DNA from: Armatimonadota bacterium | Lineage (GTDB): Bacteria > Armatimonadota > Fimbriimonadia > Fimbriimonadales > Fimbriimonadaceae | Length of the DNA: 64,000 bases | Assembly: GCA_018268255.1 (NCBI GenBank) | Contig: JAFDWX010000008.1 | Coordinates: 277,269-341,268, forward strand | Reading direction: 5' to 3' | Shown: positions 49,516 through 58,903 of the stretch, piece by piece | How the letters are laid out: every line of letters starts with the position of its first letter | Position numbering within the stretch: position 1 is the first letter of the stretch | Program-made: the position numbers and the translations under genes | The notes under the pieces: generated by a model | What the model saw: the letters and a program-made list of their open reading frames with translations, nothing else | What the model was told of the DNA's origin: nothing | Database searches by the model: none

Positions 49516-51584
49516 TGTACGGCCACTCACGAAAGACAAAATACTCAGCGGTTGCCGCGGTCATCACGATCGTATCCATCATGGGATTGGCGGCGAAGGC
49601 CCTAAGACCGCTGATTCCGGCCGAATCTCGGCTAAACCAAGCTCTGCCGGAGGAGGACTTCTTCAAGTCCACGGAAACGGAGGATATTCCCTGGAGAAAA
49701 TTTGACAGCGATGCGTTTGCAGAGGCAAGGCGAACGAACAAGCCGATCATTCTCCTCATCGGCGATGTCTGCTCCTTTGCTGGGCGTCAGGCGGATGGAC
49801 CGCGTGGTTTCCAGGAGAAGGATCTGGCTGTGCGCATTCGCAAGGGCTATGTTCCGATTCGGTTGGATACCTCTGAAGTAGGAGGCTGGTCTTCTGCTTA
49901 CCTTCCATTTTCTAGAGCGGTCATTGGTTTCGATCCTCTGTTTCAGCTCATCATCTTGGATCCCAACGGGACGCCGGTCGACGCAGGACTGGCGGTCGAG
50001 CCTGGCGTGGCACTCGCCCGAAGTTGGATATCACGCCAATTGGATCGTGCCGACCAGGTCCTCAAGAACCCTGCGAGCAGTCAGTTTCTCCTTCGACACC
50101 AGGCTGACCTCGCTATGATGGAGAATCCGGCAACCTCCCCTTCATTTTCTGACCACCGAGACGCCCTAGAGGAGGTGATCGATCCGGTCTATGGTGGATT
50201 GGTCATGAATAAGCGGCAGCTTCTTCAGCCGATTTCCTGGGAATATCTGCTTGCGCAAGGCGGGATGGAGAGCGCCGACAAGTCTCTTCGCCCCCTCCTC
50301 TTATCCTCGCTCGTGGATTGGCTGGACGGCGGCTTTTTCCGACAATCGAGCCAGAACTCTTACGCCTATATCGAGTTCGATAAGCTTGCTCGGCCGAACG
50401 CTGAGATGGCACTCACCTTGGCGTTGCTGTACCAGCGAACCCAGACTCCGATCTATCGGTTTCACGCCATACGGACCTTCGATTGGCTCGTCGACCATAT
50501 GACTCAACGTGGGCTTGTCGTTCCGTACCAAATGGGCGATGAGGATGAGGTGCTTCGGAGTGAACGGTACTCATTTTCTCCATTGCTGCTCAGGGAGAAT
50601 TTTGAACCCGCTGAGAGACAGTGGTTGCGGCAGCATTTTGGCCTTCGCGCAGAGGAAGACCCCCAACTCACCATCAGAATCGACAGCGAAGAAGTTCTGG
50701 ACTCGCCAGACTTCACTCAGTACCTTCAGCGCCTTCGAAAACTCAAATCGGGCCGGAATCCGCACGTCGCGGAGCAGCCCCAAGCGGATGTTTCCTGCAG
50801 TGCGGTCGCGCGCCTCTTGGAATGCGCATGGGTCCTGGGCGACAAAAAGCGTATTGGCATAGCGGGCGACATGGTCGAGCGCCTCGAGGAGTTTCGTTCC
50901 GGACGGACGATCGGGAGGCGGCCCAGTGATTTCAACTTCGAGGGCGTCTGCCTAGCCGATTACTTGGGGTACTCGGATGCCATGCTTTGGGACTACCTTG
51001 TTTTCGGAAGGGCTGAGTCGCTCCTGTCTGGTCGGACGGCACTCATCGATGGTCTCAATCGGTTCGCTGGAACTCTTCCAGGAGAATATCTTGCCTCTCG
51101 TTTCACAGATACTGGCGCAGCACCGCAGTTCGTCCCGTCTCCATCACTGACCGACGACTTGGGCGAGTCGGCTTTGTCGAGTGCGGTCCGGTTGCTCGGT
51201 TACTACCAGGCTTTGGATCAGATTGGAGTAACTGCCCGTGTCGCAGGATCACAACCGCAGGAATCGCTGCCTTGCGTACCGAACCTGATCGTCGACCGAT
51301 TCGCCAGCATTGCCAACGAAATGCGCATTCGGGTTTCTGGTTTTTACCTAAACTCCCTACGAACCAAGGACGGCATTTTTGCGGTCTCGACCGGTCCGAA
51401 TGCGAGCCAATTGGCGAATCGGGTGCGCATCGACCACCCTGACACGATCATCGTCACCAGTTTTGGTGGCGAAGCTGGCCCAAAAATGAAGACACCGGGT
51501 CTTTACGGTGTTCACCACGGTCAAGTGGTGGGTCCCATGACCCCGGAGAAACTCTCTGATTGGCTGATCCGGGCGAGGCATTAG
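49515..51584 (+). CDS. Membrane-anchored DUF255/SSP411-like protein without the redox cysteines
   Basis: 689 residues. A single N-terminal helix (about 11-30) anchors it. A thioredoxin-like domain follows (IPWRKFDSDAFAEARRTNKP, IILLIGDVCSFAG, VRIRKGYVPIRLDTSE; about 58-185) that parallels the DUF255 start of YyaL-type proteins, but their CHWC is reduced to one cysteine (VCSFA). The C-terminal 480 residues form an (alpha/alpha)6-like region with DWLDGGFFRQSSQNSYAYIEFDKLARPNAE-type sequence seen in that family. Probably not a working disulfide enzyme; role unknown. Divergent from gatC. ATG at 49515. Confidence 0.75.
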   Translation: MYGHSRKTKYSAVAAVITIVSIMGLAAKALRPLIPAESRLNQALPEEDFFKSTETEDIPWRKFDSDAFAEARRTNKPIILLIGDVCSFAGRQADGPRGFQEKDLAVRIRKGYVPIRLDTSEVGGWSSAYLPFSRAVIGFDPLFQLIILDPNGTPVDAGLAVEPGVALARSWISRQLDRADQVLKNPASSQFLLRHQADLAMMENPATSPSFSDHRDALEEVIDPVYGGLVMNKRQLLQPISWEYLLAQGGMESADKSLRPLLLSSLVDWLDGGFFRQSSQNSYAYIEFDKLARPNAEMALTLALLYQRTQTPIYRFHAIRTFDWLVDHMTQRGLVVPYQMGDEDEVLRSERYSFSPLLLRENFEPAERQWLRQHFGLRAEEDPQLTIRIDSEEVLDSPDFTQYLQRLRKLKSGRNPHVAEQPQADVSCSAVARLLECAWVLGDKKRIGIAGDMVERLEEFRSGRTIGRRPSDFNFEGVCLADYLGYSDAMLWDYLVFGRAESLLSGRTALIDGLNRFAGTLPGEYLASRFTDTGAAPQFVPSPSLTDDLGESALSSAVRLLGYYQALDQIGVTARVAGSQPQESLPCVPNLIVDRFASIANEMRIRVSGFYLNSLRTKDGIFAVSTGPNASQLANRVRIDHPDTIIVTSFGGEAGPKMKTPGLYGVHHGQVVGPMTPEKLSDWLIRARH

Positions 51585-51610
51585 CCCCGATGATAGGGCA
51601 TAATATCCCC

Positions 51611-51698
51611 GGACAGGTCGCATAGTGGTCTAGTGCGCCGCACTCGAAATGCGGTGAGGTGCAAGCCTCCGTGGGTTCGAATCCCACCCTGTCCGCCA
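51611..51698 (+). tRNA. tRNA-Ser (anticodon CGA), CCA encoded
   Basis: GGACAGG pairs with CCTGTCC as acceptor stem. The anticodon arm CCGCA-CTCGAAA-TGCGG presents CGA. A class II variable arm (TGAGGTGCAAGCCTC) and a T-arm (GTGGG-TTCGAAT-CCCAC) are clear; discriminator G and CCA at 51696-51698. Lies between the DUF255-like gene and the protease, 27 bp after the former. Confidence 0.97.
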
Positions 51699-51702
51699 CC
51701 GA

Positions 51703-52866
51703 TCACCCCATTTTGATCGATTCCAGAAAGGTCTCGAGGTTCGCTGGACCGCTTTCGTCGCTGGCGGGATAGCTTAGCGTAACGATCCACATCTGATCCT
51801 TCTGCTTGAGCACCACGGAGCACTCCACCATGGCCTCATCTTTCTCCAAGTAGGACGCAATGACCACCTTGGCCTCCTGGAATCCTGAAACTTCAAACGG
51901 AAGGATCTTCGGCTCAGCTTTGGTTCCATCGTCCAGTTTGATCGCGCTCTTCTTGCGTTGCGATTCGATTTCCTCAGCCAGGGCCAGTGCCGAAGGGCAT
52001 TCACCCTTTTTGAACTGGAAATAGGTTGCGGCAATCTGATAGTCCCCTTGGTGGGTTCCACCGGCTCGAAATTTGGTCACAACCGTGGCGAGATCTGCTT
52101 GGATGGTGCTGTCAGAAACCGGGATCGGCACGGGTGAAAGAAACTGAAGTCCAGTGTGGGCGAATTCCGAGTTTTTCCAGGTGTTGAATTCTGCACTGTC
52201 TGCTGTTTTGACAAAAGAAGAGTTGTCTTGTGGAAGGGCGCAAACAGCGTGTTTCGAATCGAGTTGTGTGATGTAGGATGACGGAACCGCGAAATTCAAG
52301 TTCTGCCCATCCGTTAGTTGGTAACTCACCACACCAAGAGCTTCACCATACTTATCGAGTAACGGACTGCCACTATTACCAGCACTAACCGGAGCACTGA
52401 ATTGGATAACTTGTAATCCATCCTCAGTTCTCACCTGGTTCACAATCCCTTGGGAGATGGAAAATTCGAGTCCTTTTGGAGAGCCGATAACGTACGTATC
52501 GCTGCCGATATCGGGTACCGATCCCTTAAGACGAAGAAACGGATTCCCTTTGGTTTTGATCCTGATCAAGGCAACGTCTGCGGTCTGATTGCCGTCAATC
52601 ATTCCAATAACATCGGCAGTAGATCCATCCGCGAATTTTGCTACGACTTTTTCTGCGCCAGCGATGACGTGATAGGCGGTCACCGCATCGCCATTCGGCG
52701 AGATGAAGAAGCCCGTACCTGATCCCACTGTTTCCCCTTCCTTATCCTGGATCAAGAGCGTCACAACCGCTCGATGGGTCTGTTGATAGACCTCGGCCGC
52801 AGTTTGGGCAAAAACACTGACCAAAACATTAGTCAGGATAAATACGGTAGCAAACACCCGCTTCAT
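51703..52866 (-). CDS. Secreted trypsin-like (S1C, DegP-type) serine protease without PDZ
   Basis: 387 residues from the ATG at 52864-52866 (AAGGAG upstream). Signal peptide MKRVFATVFILTNVLVSVFA. Chymotrypsin-fold triad: His66 (AYHVIAG), Asp97 (TADVALIRI) and Ser165 (SAGNSGSPLL). The GSGTGFFIS and IGSPKGLEFSISQGIV motifs fit the HtrA/DegS group. The usual C-terminal PDZ is replaced by about 185 residues of unrecognised alpha/beta domain. Likely a periplasmic protease or a scaffold that senses misfolded protein. Convergent with tRNA-Ser. Confidence 0.9.
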   Translation of the reverse strand: MKRVFATVFILTNVLVSVFAQTAAEVYQQTHRAVVTLLIQDKEGETVGSGTGFFISPNGDAVTAYHVIAGAEKVVAKFADGSTADVIGMIDGNQTADVALIRIKTKGNPFLRLKGSVPDIGSDTYVIGSPKGLEFSISQGIVNQVRTEDGLQVIQFSAPVSAGNSGSPLLDKYGEALGVVSYQLTDGQNLNFAVPSSYITQLDSKHAVCALPQDNSSFVKTADSAEFNTWKNSEFAHTGLQFLSPVPIPVSDSTIQADLATVVTKFRAGGTHQGDYQIAATYFQFKKGECPSALALAEEIESQRKKSAIKLDDGTKAEPKILPFEVSGFQEAKVVIASYLEKDEAMVECSVVLKQKDQMWIVTLSYPASDESGPANLETFLESIKMG

Positions 52867-53008
52867 AAAGAACTCTCCTTTAGCGCCTTGTGCCATACCA
52901 GGCGGTCTATTTCCCAGGTAATTGCATGGACCATGACAAAACTGTTGTCATTTGACGAAAACAGCAATAGTGAGCGGAAAATTAACCCAAAGGTGGATCC
53001 GCACGACG

Positions 53009-53037
53009 CGACATTCTAGACAAATGTCGAGTAATCT
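53009..53037 (+). promoter_or_regulatory. Palindromic operator over the uvrB promoter
   Basis: CGACATT (53009-53015) and AATGTCG (53023-53029) form a perfect 7-bp inverted repeat with a 7-bp spacer. A possible -10 box TAATCT follows at 53032-53037, 9 bp before the uvrB ATG, so the repeat covers the -35 to -10 interval. The arrangement fits an SOS-type repressor site; the sequence is not the E. coli or Bacillus LexA box. Confidence 0.5.
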
Positions 53038-53046
53038 AGGCATAAG

Positions 53047-55119
53047 ATGATCGTCCAGTACGACACCCCGTTTGCCTTGGGAGGAGCGTTTGAGCCCAAG
53101 GGTGACCAAGCCTCAGCGATTCGAACTCTGCTCGACGGCATCGACTCTGGCTACCGGTTCCAAACCCTTCTAGGCGCCACCGGCACCGGTAAAACCTACA
53201 CCATGGCGAGCGTGATTGCGGCGGCTCAGCGACCGGCGCTCATCATTGCCCACAACAAGACCTTGGCCGCGCAACTTTGCCAGGAATTTCGTGCCTTCTT
53301 TCCAGAGAATTCTGTTCAATACTTCATCAGCTATTACGACTACTATCAGCCCGAAGCCTACGTACCCAACTCGGACCTTTACATCGAGAAGGACTCGTCC
53401 GTCAATGAGGAAATAGAGCGGCTCCGGCATGCGGCAACGCACGCGCTTTTGGAAAGGCGAGATGTCGTCATCGTGGCCAGCGTCAGCTGCATCTATGGAT
53501 TGGGCTCGCCGGATACCTACGCCGAAGGGGTTGTGACCTTTGAAGCGGGAATGGAATTCAATCTAGACGAAGTTCTCACTCGACTTGTCCAGATGCAGTT
53601 CACCCGGAACGACATGGTCCTGCAAAGAGGCACATTCCGGGTCAAAGGCGACCTAATCGAGATCCAGCCGAAAGATGAGGAGCTGGTGACTCGAGTGGAA
53701 TTTTTCGGGGACACCATCGAGCGGATTCGAGTGGTCGATCCGCTCACCCGAGAGGTCGTCGATGAACCGAGCAAGCTCTCTGTGTTTCCCGCCACGCACT
53801 ATGTGACTCCACTGGAGCGAATGGATGCGGTCCTCGAAATGATCGAAGAGGAAACTCGCCTCCAGCACGAGCTTTTTGTGTCTCAGGGCAAGTTGCTTGA
53901 AGCGCAGCGGCTTCGTCAACGAGTGGATTTCGACCTTGAAATGATGCGGGAAGTCGGGTTCTGCAATGGCATCGAGAACTACTCGCGCTATTTTGATGGA
54001 CGCGCGCCTGGAACTCCGCCGTACACGCTCCTGGACTTTTTGCCCAAGGAATCTCTCATCTTTATCGATGAATCACACCAGACCATCCCCCAAATCCGGG
54101 CGATGTTCAACGGAGATCGCCAGCGGAAATCGGTCCTTGTGGAATACGGTTTTCGTTTGCCGAGCGCGCTGGATAACAGACCTCTGAAATTTGAGGAGTT
54201 TCTGGAGCGGGTGCCCCAAGTGGTGTTCGTATCCGCCACGCCTGGTCCATTTGAGCAGGATGTGGCCGATCAAGTCGCTCAGCAGGTCATTCGGCCAACC
54301 TACGTGCTCGATCCTGAGATCAGCATTCGGGCCACAAAGGGCCAAATCGATGACCTCATCAACGAGATTCAGGTCCGAGTCGAGCGTGGAGAGAGGTCTT
54401 TGGTGACCACTCTCACCAAGAAGATGGCGGAAGACTTGACCAAGTACCTCCAGGATCTTAACGTTCGAGTGAACTACATCCACTCGGAAGTCCACTCCTT
54501 GGATCGCCCCGAGATACTCCGTGATTTGCGGCTCGGAGTCTATGATGTCGTGGTTGGGGTCAACTTGCTTCGTGAAGGACTGGACCTTCCGGAAGTCACG
54601 CTCGTGGCAATTCTGGATGCCGACAAGGAAGGATTCCTGCGATCCGAAACCAGCCTGATCCAGACGATCGGACGCGCAGCAAGGAACCAAGATGGATTGG
54701 TGATCATGTATGCCGACACCATTACGGGTTCGATGCAGTCTGCCATCGATGAGACCGATCGGCGTCGTGAAATCCAGCGGAAGTACAACGAGGAGCACGG
54801 AACGGCGCCTCGGACTGTTGCCAAGGAAGTGCGGGAAACCATCCGTGGGTACGAGGCAGTTGCGGAGGTCGCGGCGCAATACGACGATGAAACCAACTCT
54901 TTGATCGGCAAAGATGGTCTGCCCGTAAGGTTGGAGGATCTCCCACTCCTGATTTCCAATCTCGAAAAGGAGATGAAGGACCTTGCCAAGGTGATGGAGT
55001 TCGAAAAAGCCGCCCAAGTGCGCGATGAAATTGGTCGGCTCCGTGGTCTGATGGGCGTAAGTTCGGGGAAATCAAATCGCGAAAAGCGGCGCACGCGAAT
55101 CGGGTCAAAGCGATTCTGA
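53047..55119 (+). CDS. uvrB: Excinuclease ABC subunit B
   Basis: Damage-verifying helicase of nucleotide excision repair. 690 residues, normal length. Walker A GATGTGKT (about 43-50), the beta-hairpin YYDYYQPEAYVP (about 97-108), LIFIDESHQTIPQ (DEAD-like box), VSATPGPFE, GVNLLREGLDLPEV and QTIGRAARN motifs, and a C-terminal UVR domain (about 635-670, ISNLEKEMKDLAKVMEFEKA) that binds UvrC. ATG at 53047, possibly with a very short leader. Divergent from the S1C protease. Confidence 0.97.
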   Translation: MIVQYDTPFALGGAFEPKGDQASAIRTLLDGIDSGYRFQTLLGATGTGKTYTMASVIAAAQRPALIIAHNKTLAAQLCQEFRAFFPENSVQYFISYYDYYQPEAYVPNSDLYIEKDSSVNEEIERLRHAATHALLERRDVVIVASVSCIYGLGSPDTYAEGVVTFEAGMEFNLDEVLTRLVQMQFTRNDMVLQRGTFRVKGDLIEIQPKDEELVTRVEFFGDTIERIRVVDPLTREVVDEPSKLSVFPATHYVTPLERMDAVLEMIEEETRLQHELFVSQGKLLEAQRLRQRVDFDLEMMREVGFCNGIENYSRYFDGRAPGTPPYTLLDFLPKESLIFIDESHQTIPQIRAMFNGDRQRKSVLVEYGFRLPSALDNRPLKFEEFLERVPQVVFVSATPGPFEQDVADQVAQQVIRPTYVLDPEISIRATKGQIDDLINEIQVRVERGERSLVTTLTKKMAEDLTKYLQDLNVRVNYIHSEVHSLDRPEILRDLRLGVYDVVVGVNLLREGLDLPEVTLVAILDADKEGFLRSETSLIQTIGRAARNQDGLVIMYADTITGSMQSAIDETDRRREIQRKYNEEHGTAPRTVAKEVRETIRGYEAVAEVAAQYDDETNSLIGKDGLPVRLEDLPLLISNLEKEMKDLAKVMEFEKAAQVRDEIGRLRGLMGVSSGKSNREKRRTRIGSKRF

Positions 55120-55154
55120 AGTATGAGATCTGATTTATCACCTCGGGCAAGGGA

Positions 55155-55221
55155 TTGGCACGAATCCTGCAACAATGACAAATGCGGTCCGGAGACCTAC
55201 AAAGTAAGGTCATCCGGGCCG
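55155..55221 (+). promoter_or_regulatory. Sigma-54-like promoter and long hairpin before the HD-GYP gene
   Basis: TTGGCACGAATCCTGCA (55155-55171) matches the sigma-54 consensus TTGGCACG-N4-TTGCA with one mismatch. Downstream, bases 55185-55198 pair with 55207-55221 (CGGTCCGGAGACCT with AGGTC-A-TCCGGGCCG) into a 14-pair stem with one bulge and an 8-nt loop. The same 100 bp can also be read as two consecutive RNA hairpins (GGATT with AATCC inside the promoter-like motif), so a structured leader is an alternative. Confidence 0.45.
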
Positions 55222-55238
55222 ATATATTTTGGTAGTTC

Positions 55239-56240
55239 ATGGGTTCCGATCGGGGCAAACGATCCGGCAAATCAAGCTGGAAAGAGGAGAAGCAACAGCT
55301 GATCCAAATGAAATCCCCCAAGGGCATTTCGATGCTCGTGGCGAGGGCCTATTTTGTGCTTGGCGTGGGGCTCATCTTCGCCTTGCGCGTCAGTCAATCG
55401 GGATTTTCCGGTGACTGGGTCGGTCGAACCATTTCCATGGTGTCGGAATCAGAATTTTGGATTCAAAGCGCCCAAGCAACTCTCATCATCATCTTCTCGG
55501 CGCTGCTCCTGTACTTTGTCACCAACCGCGTGCTCGATCGTGTTTTCCGTGCACACCAACAGGTCGTCCAAAACCAGCTTGAGATCGTCCAGAGACTCGC
55601 CGCTGCGGCTGAAATGCGCGACGGCGCCACGTATGACCATTGCTATCGAGTGGGACGATTTGCAGAAGAAATCGCCCTCCACCTGGGGGTGACCAAGGAC
55701 TCGGCACGCCTGTTGTTTCTCGCCTCGCAACTTCACGACGTTGGGAAGATCGCGATTCCAGATGCGATTCTCCACAAACCGGGAAGGCTCGAACCGCATG
55801 AGCGCAAGCTGATGGAGGGCCACGTTGAGCTTGGCGCCGCGATGCTTGCAGGGGTGAGCACTCCGATGCTTAAGCTGGCCGAGGTGATTGTTTGGACCCA
55901 CCACGAGAAGTTCGACGGCACTGGTTATCCCCGTCGCCTGAAGGGAGCTGAAATCCCGCTGGAAGGGCGAATCGTTGCAGTGGCCGACGTATTTGATGCC
56001 TTGGTCATGGACCGACCCTACAAAATGGGAATGCCCATCGAGCGCGCTGTCGACATCATCCAAAAGGACGCGGGCACACACTTCGATCCTGAGGTGGTCA
56101 ACGCCTTCATGAGGGCGCTCCCTCGCATCCGCATGATCAACGGTGGTGCCGGTGAATATGCCGGGAACAGCGTTTTGAATATGCGTGAAGATGAGGCGCT
56201 GAAACTCATCAAGCAGCATCCGTTTGATAAAGCTGCTTAG
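55239..56240 (+). CDS. Membrane HD-GYP domain phosphodiesterase
   Basis: 333 residues. A basic N-terminus, two membrane helices (about 33-50 and 78-97), a short coiled coil, then an HD-GYP domain (about 120-310). Conserved stretches: HCYRVGRFAEEIA, LHDVGKIAIPDAIL (metal HD), HHEKFDGTGYPRRLKG with the GYP, and VADVFDALVMDRPYK. Such enzymes hydrolyse cyclic di-GMP or cyclic GMP-AMP to linear products; all metal ligands I can place are kept, so it is probably active. ATG at 55239 has no clear ribosome-binding site; Met at residues 24 or 32 are alternatives. No GGDEF gene is nearby. Confidence 0.92.
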   Translation: MGSDRGKRSGKSSWKEEKQQLIQMKSPKGISMLVARAYFVLGVGLIFALRVSQSGFSGDWVGRTISMVSESEFWIQSAQATLIIIFSALLLYFVTNRVLDRVFRAHQQVVQNQLEIVQRLAAAAEMRDGATYDHCYRVGRFAEEIALHLGVTKDSARLLFLASQLHDVGKIAIPDAILHKPGRLEPHERKLMEGHVELGAAMLAGVSTPMLKLAEVIVWTHHEKFDGTGYPRRLKGAEIPLEGRIVAVADVFDALVMDRPYKMGMPIERAVDIIQKDAGTHFDPEVVNAFMRALPRIRMINGGAGEYAGNSVLNMREDEALKLIKQHPFDKAA

Positions 56241-56794
56241 TAATCGATCGGCTTGGGCAGATTGCCTTTCACCGATTCGATATCGATCGGCTGAGTGGGC
56301 TTTCCAATTTTTGCTTCCAGTGTCGTAACGAGTTTGTCCACACTCCCCGAGGTTAACTGGTCTGCTCGTACGGCAACATGGCTATCCTGCGTTACAAATA
56401 TCGTCGACGGCCCTTGAGAGAAGTGGTATTGAGTCGTGTAGAACCCGTCCGGGTCCGGAAACACCGTGAATTTGACTTTGTTTAACTTAAGCCAGGCGAC
56501 ACACCCTGCCTCAGTCCCTGCATAAACACCCAGCACTTTAACCTTGTCTCCGTATGCCTCTTGGATCAGCTCAAAGAGAGCTAGAGACTTCTTTCCTTGA
56601 TCGAGTTTCGCGGGAATAAAGACCGCTACAACCGGGCGTTCTTTGAGTTGATCCAGCAGTGAATAGTGCTGATTATCTTGGGGCGACAAGCCTTTGAATG
56701 GCACGGCCAGTTCGCCTTTCGGGCGGAGAGATTCCAGAGTGCAGCCAGACGTGAGAAGCACAGTGAGGAGGAGGAGGTATCGCGCGATCCTCAC
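56237..56794 (-). CDS. Thioredoxin-fold lipoprotein
   Basis: 185 residues from the GTG at 56792-56794, which overlaps the stop of the DUF423 gene (GTGA) and sets the start. Lipoprotein signal YLLLLTVLLTSGC (Cys about 18). The mature part resembles the AhpC/TSA-like thioredoxin fold: RPVVAVFIPAKLDQGKKSLA, VLGVYAGTEAGCVAWLKLNK, FTVFPDPDGFYTTQYHFSQG, PSTIFVTQDSHV with the cis-proline. The redox CxxC is missing (PAKLDQ at the site), so catalysis is doubtful. Convergent with the HD-GYP gene, overlapping by 4 bp. Confidence 0.82.
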   Translation of the reverse strand: MRIARYLLLLTVLLTSGCTLESLRPKGELAVPFKGLSPQDNQHYSLLDQLKERPVVAVFIPAKLDQGKKSLALFELIQEAYGDKVKVLGVYAGTEAGCVAWLKLNKVKFTVFPDPDGFYTTQYHFSQGPSTIFVTQDSHVAVRADQLTSGSVDKLVTTLEAKIGKPTQPIDIESVKGNLPKPIDY

Positions 56795-57177
56795 GCCGCA
56801 CTCTCCGACTTTCCGTCCGCTAGAAACGCCGCTACCACAAAAAGCCAACCGCACAAAAATGCAACTCCTCCGATGGGGGTGATGGCACCGAGTACTTTAA
56901 TGTTCGAAAGCGCCAGAGCATAAAGAGACCCCGAAAAAATGAGAATCCCGATAAGAAATGCCAATTGAGCACGGACTAGGTGAGCAACGGCCAATTTCGA
57001 GCCCATCGCAGCGAGCGCAACCATGGCCACAGAGTGCAACTGCTGATAGTGGGCACCAGTTTGGAATACCGCAACCATGTCGGGGGTTACCATGGCCTTG
57101 AGGCCGTGAGCTCCAAAGGCTCCGGCTGCAACTCCCAAAAAGGCCAATATCGCGCCCAATGCACCGAACCTGCGCAT
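56791..57177 (-). CDS. DUF423 family membrane protein
   Basis: 128 residues from the ATG at 57175-57177 (a GTG at 57183 is possible). Four membrane helices; the family signature GVAAGAFGAHGLK lies at about 17-29 and HYQQLHSVAMVALA in the second helix; GGVAFLCGWLFVVAAF ends the protein. DUF423 (YgdD/YwdK) proteins are small inner-membrane proteins of unknown function. Coupled to the following lipoprotein gene. Confidence 0.92.
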   Translation of the reverse strand: MRRFGALGAILAFLGVAAGAFGAHGLKAMVTPDMVAVFQTGAHYQQLHSVAMVALAAMGSKLAVAHLVRAQLAFLIGILIFSGSLYALALSNIKVLGAITPIGGVAFLCGWLFVVAAFLADGKSESAA

Positions 57178-57222
57178 GCCCACGAGGGTACCAGCATCGC
57201 CTTATGCCAAAATTGAGGTCAC

Positions 57223-58785
57223 ATGAGTAAAGAAGGGATCACTTCTCGTAGCGAGAGCTTTGCCGACTGGTACACCGACCTTGTCGTCCGCGCTGGATTG
57301 GCCGATTATTCACCGGTCCGTGGATGCATGGTGATCAAGCCGCATGGTTACGCGATGTGGGAGTTGATCCAACAGGGCTTGGACACGATGTTCAAAGAAA
57401 CGGGACACGTTAACGCATGCTTCCCCCTCATGATCCCCAAGTCATTTTTCAGCAAGGAAGCCCAGCACGTGGAGGGTTTTGCCAAGGAGTGCGCGGTCGT
57501 GACTCACTATCGCCTAAAGAACGATGGCGAAGGGGGCGTCACCGTTGACCCAGAAGCCAAGCTGGAAGAAGAGCTTATTCTTCGCCCGACCAGCGAAACA
57601 ATCATCTGGGACACCTATCGCAATTGGATCCAGAGCTACCGCGATCTCCCGATCCTTGTCAATCAGTGGGCCAACATCATCCGATGGGAGCGCAGAACTA
57701 GGCTGTTCCTAAGAACCACAGAATTCTTGTGGCAAGAGGGGCACACGGCGCACGCGACCTACGATGAAGCGGAGCATGAGGCTCGACGGATGTTGGAAGT
57801 CTATCGTCGATTCGCCGAGGATTGGTTGGCCGTGCCGGTCTTAACAGGGGTGAAAAGCGAAGGCGAGAAATTTGCCGGTGCTGATCACACCTACTGCATC
57901 GAAGCACTGGTTCAAGACAAACGAGCTATTCAAGCTGGAACATCCCACCATCTGGGCCAGAACTTCGCCAAGGCCTTCGACGTGAAGTACTTGAGCAAGG
58001 AGGGGCAGCTGGAGTACGTCTATGCAACGTCCTGGGGTGTATCGACCCGGCTTATCGGAACCTTGATCATGGCTCACAGCGATGATAAAGGCCTGATCTG
58101 TCCTCCTCGCGTCGCCCCCATTCAGGTTGTGATTTTGCCGATGGGAAGAGATGAGGAGACCCGTGCGCGAACCTACGGTGCTGCCGATCAGTTGGCCTCC
58201 GAGCTCAAGGCGATTGCTTGGAGCGGTCCTGACCTTTCCGAACTTGAATATGACGTCCCCGAATTGATGCATCCGCTCGGGTCTCGCATTCGAGTCCACG
58301 TGGATAAGCGCGAGAAGGAATCTCCAGGATTCAAGTTCAACGACTGGGAGCTTAAGGGCGCTTGTTTGAGAGTGGAACTCGGACCGCGCGATTTGGAGTC
58401 CAGTTCGTGCGTCGTTGTCCGGCGCGACAGGGGCGAAAAGGTCACCGTTTCGCTGAGCGAGGCTTCAGCCTATATCTCAGAACAACTCAATGCGATGCAA
58501 GGTGACCTCTACACGGCCGCCTTGGCTAGACAGCATGAAAACACGTTTTGGGTGGACACTTGGGACGAGTTCGAGAAGATTTTTGAGGGAGAAGGTGGAG
58601 CTGGCTTCGTCATGGCTCACTGGGATGGAACCCAGGAAACGGAGGACATCATTTCCGAGAAAACCAAGGCTACGATTCGGTGTATTCCGTTCGAGCCGCT
58701 CCGTGAAGGGGATGATCAGCCTGGCACTTGCATCCTCACAGGAAAGCCGAGCAAACAGCGCGTCGCGTTCGCGAAGGCCTATTGA
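57223..58785 (+). CDS. proS: Prolyl-tRNA synthetase, archaeal/eukaryotic type
   Basis: Class II aminoacyl-tRNA synthetase, 520 residues. Motif 1 region ([20 protein letters not shown]), [20 protein letters not shown], motif 2 [30 protein letters not shown] and motif 3 [20 protein letters not shown] are present. An anticodon-binding domain and the C-terminal zinc-type domain characteristic of the ProRS type 3 end in AFAKAY, the typical final Tyr. It lacks the large editing insertion (INS) of the E. coli form. ATG at 57223 with GAGG just upstream. Confidence 0.96.
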   Translation: MSKEGITSRSESFADWYTDLVVRAGLADYSPVRGCMVIKPHGYAMWELIQQGLDTMFKETGHVNACFPLMIPKSFFSKEAQHVEGFAKECAVVTHYRLKNDGEGGVTVDPEAKLEEELILRPTSETIIWDTYRNWIQSYRDLPILVNQWANIIRWERRTRLFLRTTEFLWQEGHTAHATYDEAEHEARRMLEVYRRFAEDWLAVPVLTGVKSEGEKFAGADHTYCIEALVQDKRAIQAGTSHHLGQNFAKAFDVKYLSKEGQLEYVYATSWGVSTRLIGTLIMAHSDDKGLICPPRVAPIQVVILPMGRDEETRARTYGAADQLASELKAIAWSGPDLSELEYDVPELMHPLGSRIRVHVDKREKESPGFKFNDWELKGACLRVELGPRDLESSSCVVVRRDRGEKVTVSLSEASAYISEQLNAMQGDLYTAALARQHENTFWVDTWDEFEKIFEGEGGAGFVMAHWDGTQETEDIISEKTKATIRCIPFEPLREGDDQPGTCILTGKPSKQRVAFAKAY

Positions 58786-58798
58786 CGCAATAAGATGA

Positions 58799-58871
58799 GC
58801 CGCCGGGGCGGGATGATGGGCGACGCGAAGCGTCGGGGTCCCAGCATCGGGCGTGGCCTCGGGCCGGCGGC
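58799..58871. repeat. Structured dispersed element, copy 2
   Basis: 73 bp between proS and the flavoprotein gene. The cleanest copy: ends GCCGCCGG and CCGGCGGC are perfect complements, and an inner CGACGC-GAA-GCGTCG hairpin has six pairs. Nearly identical to 28448-28521 over its length and related to 15088-15158. No coding frame; too far from the previous stop and with no T-run for a simple terminator. Confidence 0.75.
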
Positions 58872-58903
58872 AGCTGTGAATTCAGATATTCTCTAAGGAC
58901 GAG

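Noticed and set aside
49481-49759. Longer gatC reaching 49759
   Set aside because: It is antisense to the DUF255-like gene and covers the gatC promoter; GatC homologues begin near MPITLDEVQ.
55130-55238. A true GEMM (cyclic di-GMP) riboswitch
   Set aside because: Some spacing resembles it, but the conserved GACGCAAAGC and CCTAA-type elements are not present; kept only as a possibility in a finding.
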